DNA from: Actinomycetes bacterium
GTDB taxonomy: Bacteria; Actinomycetota; Acidimicrobiia; Acidimicrobiales; Bog-793
Length of the DNA: 42,089 bases
Assembly: GCA_021791795.1 (NCBI GenBank)
Contig: JAJYVX010000006.1
Span: 1 to 42,089, forward strand
Direction: 5' to 3'
The notes below the pieces were generated by a model. The model ran no database searches and was not told the origin of the DNA. It saw nothing but the letters and a program-made list of their open reading frames with translations. Position 1 is the stretch's first letter. Every line of letters begins with the position of its first letter. Below, one piece after another: positions 33,580-42,066 of this stretch. The position numbers and the translations under genes are program-made.

Positions 33580-34473
33580 TCAGTTCTCGCCCGTCTCGCC
33601 TCTGAGGTAGCGCTCGAGCTCGGCCGCGATCTCGTCGCCTGAGGGCACCTCGTGAGTGCTGAAGGCTTCGTCCGGTCCCTCGACGGCGTCTATCGCCCGC
33701 TCCAGCTGGCGCACCATGGCGGCATGCTCGGCACTGCCGGCGATCGTCTCGTCGACCTTCGCCCTCGCCGCCTCGGCCGCTTCGTTGAGAACGGACGTGT
33801 CGATGACAAGGCCTGACAGCGATGCCAGGCCGTCGAGGAGGGCTATCGAAGCGGCGGGGAACGGCATGGCCGAGACGTAATGGGGCACCCGCGCCCAGAG
33901 CCCGACGGACGGAATGCCGACGCCCTCGAGCGCCTCCTCGAGGACGGCCTGGATGCCGGCGGGCACCTCGATGGCCCCGCCCACGAAGCCGACCTGCTGG
34001 GCCTGTTGGGCGTTTCCCGCCGTCGTGGCGAGTTTGACGGCCCTCGTATGAGGCGCGGGCGCCGGGAAGCCGCCGAAGCCGACCATGAGGCGAACCCCCA
34101 TGCCGGCGGCAAGCTCAACGATGGAGGCTGCGAAGGCCCGCCAGTGGAAGTCGGGCTCCGGGCCGCTCAGCACGGCGATGCCCGAGCCGATGCGATCGCG
34201 GCCGACCCGGACGACAGGCTCGGGCCAGGCGAGTGCCGTTCGCACGCCGTCCTCGATCATGAGGTGCGGGCGTCTCGCCCGCTGGTCTATGAGGTCCTCG
34301 CCATCGAAGAGCGCGTACGGCTCGAGGTCGATCGCCTCCTCGAGGGCCGTAAGAGCGGTCGCGGCCGCGAGGCCGGCGTCGATCCAGCCGTCCACCACGA
34401 CGACCAGCACGGGGTCGGGCGGTGCCGGCGCTCCCGTCAGGCGGAAGAGCGGTCGCTCTCCGGGAGAGCTCAT
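33580..34473 (-). CDS. PAC2 family protein (proteasome assembly chaperone-like)
   Basis: The product has 297 residues from ATG 34473, overlapping the upstream kinase stop (ATGA). PAC2 features are DPVLVVVVDGWIDAGLAAATAL near the N-terminus, VRTALAWPEPVVRVG, VLSGPEPDFHWRAFAASIVELAAGMGVRLMVGFGGFPAPAPHTR and VGFVGGAIEVPAGIQAVLEEALEGVGIPSVGLWARVPHYVSAMPFPAASIALLDGL. A helical C-terminal part follows. In eukaryotes PAC2 helps assemble proteasomes; actinobacterial homologues are structurally related but of unknown role, though these bacteria do carry 20S proteasomes. No proteasome genes are in the window. Confidence 0.92.
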   Translation of the reverse strand: MSSPGERPLFRLTGAPAPPDPVLVVVVDGWIDAGLAAATALTALEEAIDLEPYALFDGEDLIDQRARRPHLMIEDGVRTALAWPEPVVRVGRDRIGSGIAVLSGPEPDFHWRAFAASIVELAAGMGVRLMVGFGGFPAPAPHTRAVKLATTAGNAQQAQQVGFVGGAIEVPAGIQAVLEEALEGVGIPSVGLWARVPHYVSAMPFPAASIALLDGLASLSGLVIDTSVLNEAAEAARAKVDETIAGSAEHAAMVRQLERAIDAVEGPDEAFSTHEVPSGDEIAAELERYLRGETGEN

Positions 34474-35534
34474 GCGGCCATTCCCCTCTCCGCTCTGTCG
34501 GCCGCCTCGGCGAGAGCCTTCACCTGGTTCGCGAAGAGGTCCACCCCTCCGCTCCGGTCGCCGCCGGCGGCACCGCCGAGGTAGCGGTACATCACTCCCT
34601 GCAGGATGCAGGCGAGCTTCCAGTAGCCGAACGCCACGTAGTAGTCGAGGCTGTCGATGCTTCGGCCGGTGCGCTCCGAGTACCAGTCCCTGAGCTCGGC
34701 CCTGCTGGCAAAACCCGCTGCCATCGTCGGCGCCGGACCGAGCGCCGTCATCGGGTCGCCCGGCTCCGCCCAGTAGACCATGAGCAGCCCGAGGTCGGCG
34801 AGAGGGTCGCCGAGCGTGCAGATCTCCCAGTCGAGCACCGCCCGGACGGCGCCGTCGTCGCCGAGCAGCGTGTTGTCGAGCCTGTAGTCGCCGTGCACGA
34901 TCGCCGTCTGTCGCTGGCGGGGAGCCGAGGCCGAGAGCCGCTCGTAGAGCTCGTCGACGAGTACGACCCGTTCGAAGCCGGAGCCTGCTGGCTGCATCTT
35001 GTCGAACTGCCCGTGCCAGCGCTCGAGCTGGCGGCTCAGGTAGCCCTCCCGCCGGCCGAGGTCGCCGAGCCCGACCGCGTCGACATCGACCAGGTGGAGC
35101 TCGGCGAGCACGCGGGCGAGCGACTCGCTCGCCCGTTGCCTGGCCGCTTCGTCGAGGGCGCCCTCGGCCGAGGCCGAGTCGCGGATCACGTGGCCGGGGA
35201 CGAAGTCCATGACGTAGAAGGGCGCGCCCGTGACGTCATGCTCGGTGCAGAGCGCTCGCGTCTTCGGGACCGGCACGGCCGTCGGGCTGAGGGCGCTCAG
35301 CACGCGGTGCTCCCGGACCATGTCGTGCGCCGTCGGGAGGACGTGCCCGGTCGGGGGGCGGCGAAGGACCGCCTGCTCGCCTGTGGCGTCTGTCAGCTTG
35401 TAGGTGAGGTTGGACCGGCCGCCGGCGATGAGCTCGAAAGTGATCGGCGGACGAAGGCCGACCTCTTCCTCGAGCCACTCCGCCGTGCGTAGCGCGTCGA
35501 TGCCCTCGACGGCTCCGTCGCCGCTGCCCTCCAT
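34470..35534 (-). CDS. Aminoglycoside phosphotransferase-like kinase (ACAD10/11-type phosphotransferase family)
   Basis: The product has 354 residues from ATG 35534; the track ORF continues to 35825, but that part overlaps the M24 peptidase gene. Kinase-fold marks are FELIAGGRSNLTYKLTDATGEQAVLRRPPTGHVLPTAHDMVREHRVL, the catalytic loop IVHGDYRLDNTLL (HGDxxxxN) and the metal-binding LDWEICTLGDPLADLGLLMVYW. This subgroup resembles the kinase part of mammalian ACAD10/ACAD11 and mycobacterial phosphotransferases linked to 4-hydroxyacyl-CoA breakdown. It is not expected to give antibiotic resistance. In this genome region acyl-CoA dehydrogenases are abundant, which fits, though they are encoded elsewhere. 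The 82-base gap to the M24 gene may hold a promoter. Confidence 0.9.
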   Translation of the reverse strand: MEGSGDGAVEGIDALRTAEWLEEEVGLRPPITFELIAGGRSNLTYKLTDATGEQAVLRRPPTGHVLPTAHDMVREHRVLSALSPTAVPVPKTRALCTEHDVTGAPFYVMDFVPGHVIRDSASAEGALDEAARQRASESLARVLAELHLVDVDAVGLGDLGRREGYLSRQLERWHGQFDKMQPAGSGFERVVLVDELYERLSASAPRQRQTAIVHGDYRLDNTLLGDDGAVRAVLDWEICTLGDPLADLGLLMVYWAEPGDPMTALGPAPTMAAGFASRAELRDWYSERTGRSIDSLDYYVAFGYWKLACILQGVMYRYLGGAAGGDRSGGVDLFANQVKALAEAADRAERGMAA

Positions 35535-35616
35535 CCGAGGGAGGCTAGCCAGCAACCTGCCCGTCCCGTCTACAGCGGCCGGGGCGCGGTGGCGACCCCC
35601 AGCATCGGCTACGGCC

Positions 35617-36729
35617 TCAGGCCTCCACCACGTGGAGTGCGTGGTCCACCATGTTGCACGGGATCGGGCCTTCGTCGGCCGCCACCACGATGTCCTCGAT
35701 GCGTGCCCCGAAGCGCCCTCGGAGATAGATGCCCGGCTCGACCGAGAAGGCGTGCCCACTGACGAGCACCTCGTCGTTGCCCGCCACCATGTAGGGGTCC
35801 TCGTGCTCCTCGATGCCGATCCCATGCCCTATCCGGTGGATGAATGCCCCGCCGAAACCGGCGGCATCGATGATGCGCCGCCCGATGGCGTCGACCTCTT
35901 CACATGATGTCCCGACTGTGGCGCCCTTCGATGCGGCTGCCTGCGCCTCTTCGAGGACGTCGTAGAGGTGGCGGAATTCGGGATCGGGCTCGCCGGTGAC
36001 GACGGTCCGGGTGATGTCCGAGCAGTAGCCGGCCGCGTCGTCCAGATGGAGCGTCCCGCCGAAGTCGCAGACGACCGCCTCGCCCGGCCCTATCAACCGG
36101 GAACCCGGCTCGTGGTGCGGGCTCGCCGAGTTCGGCCCGCTCCCGACTATGGCGAAGTTGACCTTCGCATGCCCCTCGTCGACGAGCCGGCGTCCCAGCT
36201 CGGCCGAGACGTCCGCCTCCGTCCGCCCGATGAGTCGGATTTCGCCGCCGAGCAGCGCCGTGGCAACCCGGTCCGCTGCCGCCCCAGCAGCCTGCAGGGC
36301 CGCTATCTCCGTCCGGTCCTTCACGGCACGAAGCGGCGACGTCACCCGACTCGCAGGCAACCACTCGGACCCAGGCAGGAGAGACCGCAGCGCGAGCAGG
36401 TGGACAGCCCACGTCCGGTCGGAAACACCGATGCGGGACGGGGAACCTGCTGCGTGGGCGATCAAGGCGAGCGGGTCCTCCGTCTCTTTCCAGGGCCGCA
36501 TCCGAAAGAGGCTCCCGTCGGTAGCGACACGAGGTGCCTCCAGCTCGGGCACGAAGAGCGTCGCTTCCTCGTCACGAGGGAGCACGAGCATCGTGATGCG
36601 CTCGAGCGGCATCGCCTCGTAGCCGGTCAGCCAAGGCAGGTCCGCACCGAGCGACAAGAGCAGGCAGTCAACCCTGAGCTCGCCCATCCGCCGCCTGACA
36701 CGATCGAAGCGCGCACGCCGCTCGCTCAC
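35617..36729 (-). CDS. M24 family metallopeptidase (Xaa-Pro aminopeptidase-like)
   Basis: The product has 370 residues from GTG 36729, which overlaps the stop of the lipoate gene (GTGA). An N-terminal creatinase-like domain (CLLLSLGADLPWLTGYEAMPLERITMLVLP) precedes the pita-bread catalytic domain. All five metal ligands are visible in order: Asp in VVCDFGGTLH, Asp in GYCSDITRTVV, His in HRIGHGIGIEEHEDP, Glu in FSVEPGIYL and Glu in ARIEDIVV. It is thus probably active, removing N-terminal residues before proline or a related peptide bond, in the cytoplasm. Its place in a lipoylation/dehydrogenase operon gives no obvious link; co-location may be historical. Confidence 0.92.
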   Translation of the reverse strand: MSERRARFDRVRRRMGELRVDCLLLSLGADLPWLTGYEAMPLERITMLVLPRDEEATLFVPELEAPRVATDGSLFRMRPWKETEDPLALIAHAAGSPSRIGVSDRTWAVHLLALRSLLPGSEWLPASRVTSPLRAVKDRTEIAALQAAGAAADRVATALLGGEIRLIGRTEADVSAELGRRLVDEGHAKVNFAIVGSGPNSASPHHEPGSRLIGPGEAVVCDFGGTLHLDDAAGYCSDITRTVVTGEPDPEFRHLYDVLEEAQAAASKGATVGTSCEEVDAIGRRIIDAAGFGGAFIHRIGHGIGIEEHEDPYMVAGNDEVLVSGHAFSVEPGIYLRGRFGARIEDIVVAADEGPIPCNMVDHALHVVEA

Positions 36730-38474
36730 GCCGTGCCTCCTCCACCACCTACCGCCGCGCCGGCCACGACCACCTCAGCAGCGGAAGCCGGCGCCGGCAC
36801 CGGCACCGGCACACCGGCCGAGGAAGCGGCCCGCCGGGCGTGATAGCTGGAGCGCGTGAGCGGGGAAGCCTCGACGTGGCTGAACCTCATGGCCTCGGCC
36901 GCCTCGCGCAAGGCCACGAACTCGGCAGGTGTCCACCACTTCGCTACTGGCAAGTGCCGCGAGCTCGGCCGGAGGTACTGGCCGATGGTGAGGATGTCGA
37001 CACCGACGGACCTGAGGTCGGCAAAGGTCGAGAGGAGCTCCTCGTAAGTCTCGCCGAGGCCGACCATGATGCTGGACTTGGTGACGAGGCTGGCGCGTTT
37101 CGCCCTGGCGAGGACTGCCAGGCTGCGGGCATAGGACGCCGACGGGCGCACGGCTCTCTGCAGGCGGCTCACCGTCTCGACGTTGTGGTTGAGCACGTCC
37201 GGCCTGGCGGCGAACATCGAGTCGAGCGCAGCTTCGTCACCCTTGCAGTCGGGGATGAGCACCTCGACGGACGTCCCCGGGCACTCCGCCCTCACGGCCT
37301 CGATACACGCCACGAAACCCGCCGCTCCCCCATCGACCAGGTCGTCCCGTGCGACCGCTGTGATGACAGCGTGAGCCAGCCCCATCCGCTTCACGGCAGA
37401 GGCGAGACGTCGAGGCTCGTCGGGATCCGGTGGCAGCGGATGCCGGGTGTCCACCAGGCAGAACCCGCAGGCACGGGTGCAGCGCTCGCCGTTGATCATG
37501 AACGTGGCCGTCCCGTCCGACCAGCACTCCGAGCGGTTCGGGCAGCCCGCCTCCTCGCACACGGTGACGAGCTCGAGGCCCTTCAGCATCGAGCGAAGGC
37601 CGAGCACGTTCGAGCCGAGCCGGACAGGGGCGCGCATGTAGTCGGGCTTGCGCTCCCGGAACGAGATCCCCTGAGCTGCGTCCACCCCGGCGGCGCTGAG
37701 TCGGCGCTCGAGTGGCGTCGCAGGCGGAGGAGGGTTGGGGGAGGGAGTTGGCATCGCTTTGCTGCTCGGACCGCTCTGCGATCTCGAGAAGGCGACGTCC
37801 CTCCGGTCGACCGGCCTCGCCCGGCCGCCGAAGCTGAAGGCCTCCCCGGCGTGCCGTGCGACGAGATCGACGACGTCGCGCATCGCCGCGTCGACCCTCT
37901 CTCTCGCGAGCGAGGTCACCGGCTTGTCCGGGATGCCGCACGGCACGATGTGGCCGAACATCGAGAGGTCCGGATCGACGTTGAGGGCGAAGCCGTGCAG
38001 CGACCGCCCCCGGTCGACCCTCACTCCGATCGCACATATCTTGCGTGGCTCTTCGGCCGAGCCGACCCAGACGCCCGGGTAACCGGCGAGCCGGCCGGCC
38101 GCCAAACCGAGATCGGCGAGCACGTCGACGACGAGCTGCTCGATCCGATGGACGAAAGCCGGTATGGAGCCGGAGGTGACCGGCACGTCGAGCACGGGGT
38201 AGCCGACCAGCTGTCCCGGTCCGTGGTACGTCACATCACCGCCGCGGTCGGCCTTCACGACAGCCGCCCCGGATGATGCGATGGAAGGCAGCAGGTTCGC
38301 CGCCCGCGTCCTCACCCCGCAGGTGTAGACGGGCTGGTGTTCGAGGAGGAGGAGGTAGTCGCCCGAGCGGTTGTCGTGCATCGCCCGCTGCAGCACGGCG
38401 GCCTCTTCGTAACGGACCCGTCCGAGCCAGCGGAGCCGCAGCGGCTCGGGCTCGGGCTCCGGCTCGCGTGTCAC
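36726..38474 (-). CDS. Bifunctional LipB-LipA fusion: octanoyltransferase + lipoyl synthase
   Basis: A single 582-residue frame from GTG 38474, 13 bases after the E2 stop. Residues ~10-225 are LipB: DRGGDVTYHGPGQLVGYPVLDV, catalytic Lys in RKICAIGVRV and Cys in FGHIVPCGIPDKPVTSL. A proline-rich linker (MPTPSPNPPPPATPLERR) leads to LipA from about 274: FRERKPDYMRAPVRL, the auxiliary-cluster cysteines CEEAGCPNRSEC (~305), the radical-SAM CTRACGFC (~331-338) and the terminal RSSYHA (~541). All key residues of both enzymes are present. LipB moves octanoate from ACP to a target protein and LipA inserts two sulfurs. An internal in-frame ATG at 37754 could give a separate LipA, but it lacks a clear ribosome site. 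The tail holds a (CCGGCA)n tract encoding VPVPVPAP. No stop separates the halves. Confidence 0.9.
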   Translation of the reverse strand: MTREPEPEPEPLRLRWLGRVRYEEAAVLQRAMHDNRSGDYLLLLEHQPVYTCGVRTRAANLLPSIASSGAAVVKADRGGDVTYHGPGQLVGYPVLDVPVTSGSIPAFVHRIEQLVVDVLADLGLAAGRLAGYPGVWVGSAEEPRKICAIGVRVDRGRSLHGFALNVDPDLSMFGHIVPCGIPDKPVTSLARERVDAAMRDVVDLVARHAGEAFSFGGRARPVDRRDVAFSRSQSGPSSKAMPTPSPNPPPPATPLERRLSAAGVDAAQGISFRERKPDYMRAPVRLGSNVLGLRSMLKGLELVTVCEEAGCPNRSECWSDGTATFMINGERCTRACGFCLVDTRHPLPPDPDEPRRLASAVKRMGLAHAVITAVARDDLVDGGAAGFVACIEAVRAECPGTSVEVLIPDCKGDEAALDSMFAARPDVLNHNVETVSRLQRAVRPSASYARSLAVLARAKRASLVTKSSIMVGLGETYEELLSTFADLRSVGVDILTIGQYLRPSSRHLPVAKWWTPAEFVALREAAEAMRFSHVEASPLTRSSYHARRAASSAGVPVPVPAPASAAEVVVAGAAVGGGGGTA

Positions 38475-38487
38475 CGCCGCAACCCAG

Positions 38488-40029
38488 TCACAGCTCGGCC
38501 GACCAGTCCCGCATGGCGATCTCGTCGGCCAGGGCACGGAGGAATGCGGAGGCATACGCCCCGTCGACCGCTCGGTGGTCGAAGGAGAGGCCGAGCATCC
38601 CGACCGAATGGATGGCGATCGCCTCGCTCCCGTCCGGACCGCTGACGACGACCGGCCGGCGCTTCACGCCGTCAGTCGAGAGGATGGCCACCTGGGGCTG
38701 GCTGATGATCGGTGCCGTGAGGAACGTGCCGAACGGGCCCGGGTTCGTGACGGTGAAGGTCCCTCCCACCACGTCGTCGGGAGAGATCCGCCTCGTGCGA
38801 GCACGGGCGGCAAGGTCCGCCATCGCCCGGGCGAGCCCCCTCAGCGACTGCCCGTCCGCATTGCGCACGACCGGGACGATGAGACCTTGGCGGTCGAGGT
38901 CGACGGCGATGCCGAGATGGACGTCACGGTGGATGACGAGCGAGTCCTCCCCGACCGAGGCGTTCATGTGGGGGAAGTCACGAAGCGCGTCGACCAGGGC
39001 CCGCGCCACGAAGGGCAGGTAGGTGAGGCTGATCCCCTCCTCCTCCTTGAAGCGGTCCCTGTACTCCCGCCGCACCTTCTCGATCGCTTCGTAGTCTGCT
39101 TCGACAGCCACGAGCGTGTGTGCAGATGTGGCCTTCGAGCGCACCATGTGCTCGGCGGTGAGCCGGCGGATGTTGGTGAAGGGGACGACCTCGTCCCGCT
39201 CCCCGGGAGCGCTCGGCGGGAACGCCCGCGCGGCGACCGCCGCCGGGGGCGCTGCTGAAGCGCCCGATCCCGGCGCGGGCGCCGGGCGCCCTGTGGAGGT
39301 CGAGGTCGGCGCCCCAACTTGGGCTTGGGAGGCAGGGGACGCCGCGGTACCCCCCGAAGCAGCACGCTGGTCGAGGTACGTGAGCACGTCGCCCCGCGTG
39401 ATGCGGCCGCCCTGACCGGTTCCCGGAATCTGCGAAGGATCGAGGTCGTGCTCGTTGATGAGCTTGCGCACGACCGGCGAGAGCAGCAGAGCCCCACCGC
39501 CGCCTGCACCTCCGGCCTGGGGCTGCGACGCCCGGCCGTTGCCGCCGGGCACGGTGCGGGCCGGTTGTGCGTTGGCGGGAGCCGCTCCGGTGTCCGGGGT
39601 CCGGGCCCCTGTCCCGACGGGAGCAGGCACCGAGTCAACCGCCGCCTCGGGCGGCGGCTCCTCGTTCGCCGCCTCCGCCGTGGCGGGTGCGCCGGCGGCA
39701 GGCGCCGGCTCGGTCGGCTCGGCAGGCTTGGCCGGCTCGAGAGGCGCGGCCTGCTCGACCGCAGGCGTTCCCGCGGCAGCACCCTCGCTGCCAGCCTCCT
39801 CTCCGATGACGGCGAGGCGCGTGCCCACGTCGACGGTCTCGCCCTCGTCCACCAGTATCTCGGTGAGATAGCCGTCCACAGAGGAGGGAACCTCCGAGTC
39901 GACCTTGTCCGTCGAGACCTCGAAGAGCGGCTCGTCCTGTGCGACGGGCTCGCCGACCTTCTTCAGCCAGCGGATGATCGTGCCCTCGGTCACGGTCTCG
40001 CCGAGCTGAGGCATCGTTATGTCAGCCAA
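38488..40029 (-). CDS. Dihydrolipoamide acyltransferase (E2) of a 2-oxoacid dehydrogenase complex
   Basis: The product has 513 residues, starting at TTG 40029 (MADITMPQLGETVTEGTI), inside the 3' end of lpd. It has one lipoyl domain with the acceptor Lys in FEVSTDKVDSEVPS, then a long Ala/Pro/Glu-rich linker, a peripheral-subunit-binding domain (LLSPVVRKLINEHDLDPSQIPGTGQGGRITRGDVLTYL), a second Ala/Ser/Pro linker and the catalytic domain ending in LGLSFDHRAVDGAYASAFLRAL with the HRxxDG active site. It transfers acyl groups to CoA at the centre of a pyruvate, 2-oxoglutarate or branched-chain complex. Which of these cannot be decided, because no E1 gene is present. The lipoylation gene is immediately downstream. 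Confidence 0.93.
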   Translation of the reverse strand: MADITMPQLGETVTEGTIIRWLKKVGEPVAQDEPLFEVSTDKVDSEVPSSVDGYLTEILVDEGETVDVGTRLAVIGEEAGSEGAAAGTPAVEQAAPLEPAKPAEPTEPAPAAGAPATAEAANEEPPPEAAVDSVPAPVGTGARTPDTGAAPANAQPARTVPGGNGRASQPQAGGAGGGGALLLSPVVRKLINEHDLDPSQIPGTGQGGRITRGDVLTYLDQRAASGGTAASPASQAQVGAPTSTSTGRPAPAPGSGASAAPPAAVAARAFPPSAPGERDEVVPFTNIRRLTAEHMVRSKATSAHTLVAVEADYEAIEKVRREYRDRFKEEEGISLTYLPFVARALVDALRDFPHMNASVGEDSLVIHRDVHLGIAVDLDRQGLIVPVVRNADGQSLRGLARAMADLAARARTRRISPDDVVGGTFTVTNPGPFGTFLTAPIISQPQVAILSTDGVKRRPVVVSGPDGSEAIAIHSVGMLGLSFDHRAVDGAYASAFLRALADEIAMRDWSAEL

Positions 40030-41479
40030 CGTGCAGGCCCCTTCCGGTGAGTGCGAGAACTGTCTCGCCGAACGTCTCGGACAGAGTCGGGTGCGGCTGG
40101 ATGAACGCGGCCACCTCTTCGGGCGTCGCCTCCCAGTTGACGGAGAGATACGCCTGACCCAGCTGCTCGGTCACCCACGGCCCGACCATGTGCACCCCCA
40201 ACAGACGGCCGGCCGACCCGTCGGGGCGCTTCTCGCAGATGACCTTAACCATCCCCTCGGTCTCACCGAGGATCTTCGCCCGGGAGTTGCCGCCGAAGGG
40301 ATCCTTCTTCACGACGACGTCGATGCCGGCGGTGCGGGCGTCCTCCTCCGTCAGACCGACGAAGGCGACCTCGGGGTGGCAGTAGATGCCCCACGGCACC
40401 GCCCCGTAGTTCACCGGCGTGACGCTCTCTGAGAGGATCTGCTTCACGATGACGATGGCCTCGGCAAAACCCACATGAGCCAGCTGTGGCGTAGCGACCA
40501 GGTCGCCCGCCGCGAACACCCCGTCTGGCCCGGTGCGCATCCACTCGTCCACCTTGACGAAGCCCCGCTCGTCGACCTCGACTCCGGTCCCCTCCCCGAG
40601 GAGGTCTTCCGAGAGTGGCCGGCGCCCGACCGAGACGATGACGGTGTCGACGACGACCTGCTCGCCGTCGCCGAAGCGCACCGTCGTGCCGCTCTCGTGG
40701 GGCTCGTGCCCGGAGACGGCGACTCCCGTGCGCACGGTGATGCCCCGCTTCTTGAAGGAGCGGGCTACGACGTCGGCGACGTCCCGGTCACAACCGGGGA
40801 GGAGCTTCGGCAGTGCCTCGAGCACCGTCACCCGGACGCCGAGGTCGGACATCATCGAGGCGAACTCGCAGCCGATCGCCCCGCCGCCGATGACGACCGC
40901 GGAGCGGGGGAGGGACGTGAGCGACAGCACCTCGTCGGAGGTGAGCACGTAGCGGCCGTCCACCGCGAAACCCGGGATCGTCCGCGGCACCGATCCTGCC
41001 GCAAGGACGATGTTGCGGCCGCGTATCCGGCGGAGGGAGCCGTCCGTCGCGGTCACCTCGACGACATGGCCCCCGAGCAGGCGGCCGGTGCCCTCGAAGG
41101 TCTGGTTCTTGCGCTGCCTCATGAGTCCGGAGAGCCCCTTGTGCAGCTGGTCGACGACCTTCTGCTTGCGATCCTGGCTGATGGCGAAGTCCACCGTGGG
41201 CTGGCTCACCTGCACGCCGAACTCCTTCGCGCCCGAGACGGTGCGGTAGACGGCGGCCGTCTCGAGGAATTCCTTGGCAGGGATACAGCCCCGGTGGAGG
41301 CACGTCCCGCCGACCTTGTCCTTCTCCACCACGGCCACCGACAGGCCGGCGGACCCGGCGTAGAGGGAGGTCGCGTAGCCGGCGGGCCCGCCGCCGATCA
41401 CCACTACGTCGAACTCGGCCGCGTCGCCGTCCGCCTGTAGAGACTCTTTCCCACCCGCTCCGGCTCTTGGTTCGCTCAC
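40022..41479 (-). CDS. lpdA: Dihydrolipoyl dehydrogenase (E3)
   Basis: The product has 485 residues from GTG 41479 (MSEPRAGAGGKESL); the track start at 41563 lies in cysC. FAD motif FDVVVIGGGPAGYATSLYAGSAG; redox disulfide GGTCLHRGCIPAKEF (C-x4-C); NAD domain SAVVIGGGAIGCEFASMMSDLGVRVTVLE; FAD signature GPDGVFAAGDLVATPQLAHVG. The C-terminus has QPHPTLSETFGE, where His-Pro keeps the catalytic His but the more common first His is Gln. It reoxidises dihydrolipoamide on E2 and reduces NAD. The start lies within the palindrome GCTCACGTGAGC (41475-41486), 11 bases after the cysC stop. The end overlaps the E2 start by 8 bases. Confidence 0.95.
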   Translation of the reverse strand: MSEPRAGAGGKESLQADGDAAEFDVVVIGGGPAGYATSLYAGSAGLSVAVVEKDKVGGTCLHRGCIPAKEFLETAAVYRTVSGAKEFGVQVSQPTVDFAISQDRKQKVVDQLHKGLSGLMRQRKNQTFEGTGRLLGGHVVEVTATDGSLRRIRGRNIVLAAGSVPRTIPGFAVDGRYVLTSDEVLSLTSLPRSAVVIGGGAIGCEFASMMSDLGVRVTVLEALPKLLPGCDRDVADVVARSFKKRGITVRTGVAVSGHEPHESGTTVRFGDGEQVVVDTVIVSVGRRPLSEDLLGEGTGVEVDERGFVKVDEWMRTGPDGVFAAGDLVATPQLAHVGFAEAIVIVKQILSESVTPVNYGAVPWGIYCHPEVAFVGLTEEDARTAGIDVVVKKDPFGGNSRAKILGETEGMVKVICEKRPDGSAGRLLGVHMVGPWVTEQLGQAYLSVNWEATPEEVAAFIQPHPTLSETFGETVLALTGRGLHVG

Positions 41480-41486
41480 GTGAGCG
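41475..41486. repeat. Palindrome GCTCACGTGAGC over the lpd start codon
   Basis: A perfect 12-bp palindrome spans the GTG start of lpd and the cysC-lpd junction. It may be an operator or a chance result of the start codon sequence; spacing alone does not distinguish them. Confidence 0.3.
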
Positions 41487-41490
41487 CAGC

Positions 41491-42066
41491 CTAATGGCCG
41501 CGCGGCGCCGGCTTGCCGAGAAGGCCGCTCTCGTCGAGCACCGTGAGCACTTCCCTCGCGCATTCCTCGGGCGATCGTCCGACGGTCTTCAACACGACGT
41601 CGGGATCGCGCGGCTCCTCGTAGGGCGACGAGATGCCGGTGAAGCGCGGCACCTCGCCCCGCCTCGCCCTCTCGTAGAGGCCCTTCGGGTCGCGCTCCTC
41701 GCAGACCTCGAGAGGCGTGGCGACGAAGACCTCGACGAAGCCCAGTCCGGCCTCCCTGTGCCGGTCCCGCACCGCCTGACGCCCCGCCTCGAAGGGGCTT
41801 ATGACCGTGACGAGCACCACGTGGCCGATGTCGGCGACCAGCATCGCGACCTCGCCCACCCGCCGCACGTTCTCGAGACGGTCCTCCTCGCTGAAGCCGA
41901 GGTCGCGGTTGAGGCCGGTCCGCAGCATGTCACCGTCCAGCAGGAACGACCTGACCGCGCGCTCGTCGAGCATCGCTTTCAGGCTGGAGGCCACCGTCGT
42001 CTTGCCCGCTCCCGAGAGGCCGGTGAACCAGACGGTGGTGCGGTGCTCGCCCTCGGGGCCGGTCAC
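41491..42066 (-). CDS. cysC: Adenylylsulfate kinase (APS kinase)
   Basis: The product has 191 residues from GTG 42066, with GGAGG 5 bases upstream. The P-loop is GLSGAGKTT. Substrate-side motifs are FLLDGDMLRTGLNRDLGFSEEDRLENVRRVGEVAML, the VISPFEAGRQAVRDRH segment around the family's conserved Ser, and CEERDPKGLYERARRGEVPRFTGISSPYEEP. It phosphorylates adenylylsulfate with ATP to give PAPS for sulfate assimilation or sulfonation. It is a stand-alone kinase without a fused ATP sulfurylase. It is the first gene of the visible minus-strand operon, but the true operon may begin beyond the window's right edge. Sulfur supply might matter to neighbouring LipA, but this link is speculative. Confidence 0.95.
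   Translation of the reverse strand: MTGPEGEHRTTVWFTGLSGAGKTTVASSLKAMLDERAVRSFLLDGDMLRTGLNRDLGFSEEDRLENVRRVGEVAMLVADIGHVVLVTVISPFEAGRQAVRDRHREAGLGFVEVFVATPLEVCEERDPKGLYERARRGEVPRFTGISSPYEEPRDPDVVLKTVGRSPEECAREVLTVLDESGLLGKPAPRGH

Noticed and set aside
34470-35534. Antibiotic-resistance aminoglycoside phosphotransferase
   Set aside because: The kinase motifs are general to the superfamily, and the overall sequence resembles the ACAD10/11-type group in a housekeeping operon.
36726-37754. Separate lipA gene starting at the internal ATG
   Set aside because: The upstream LipB frame has no stop, and no GGAGG-like site precedes this ATG; kept only as an alternative.
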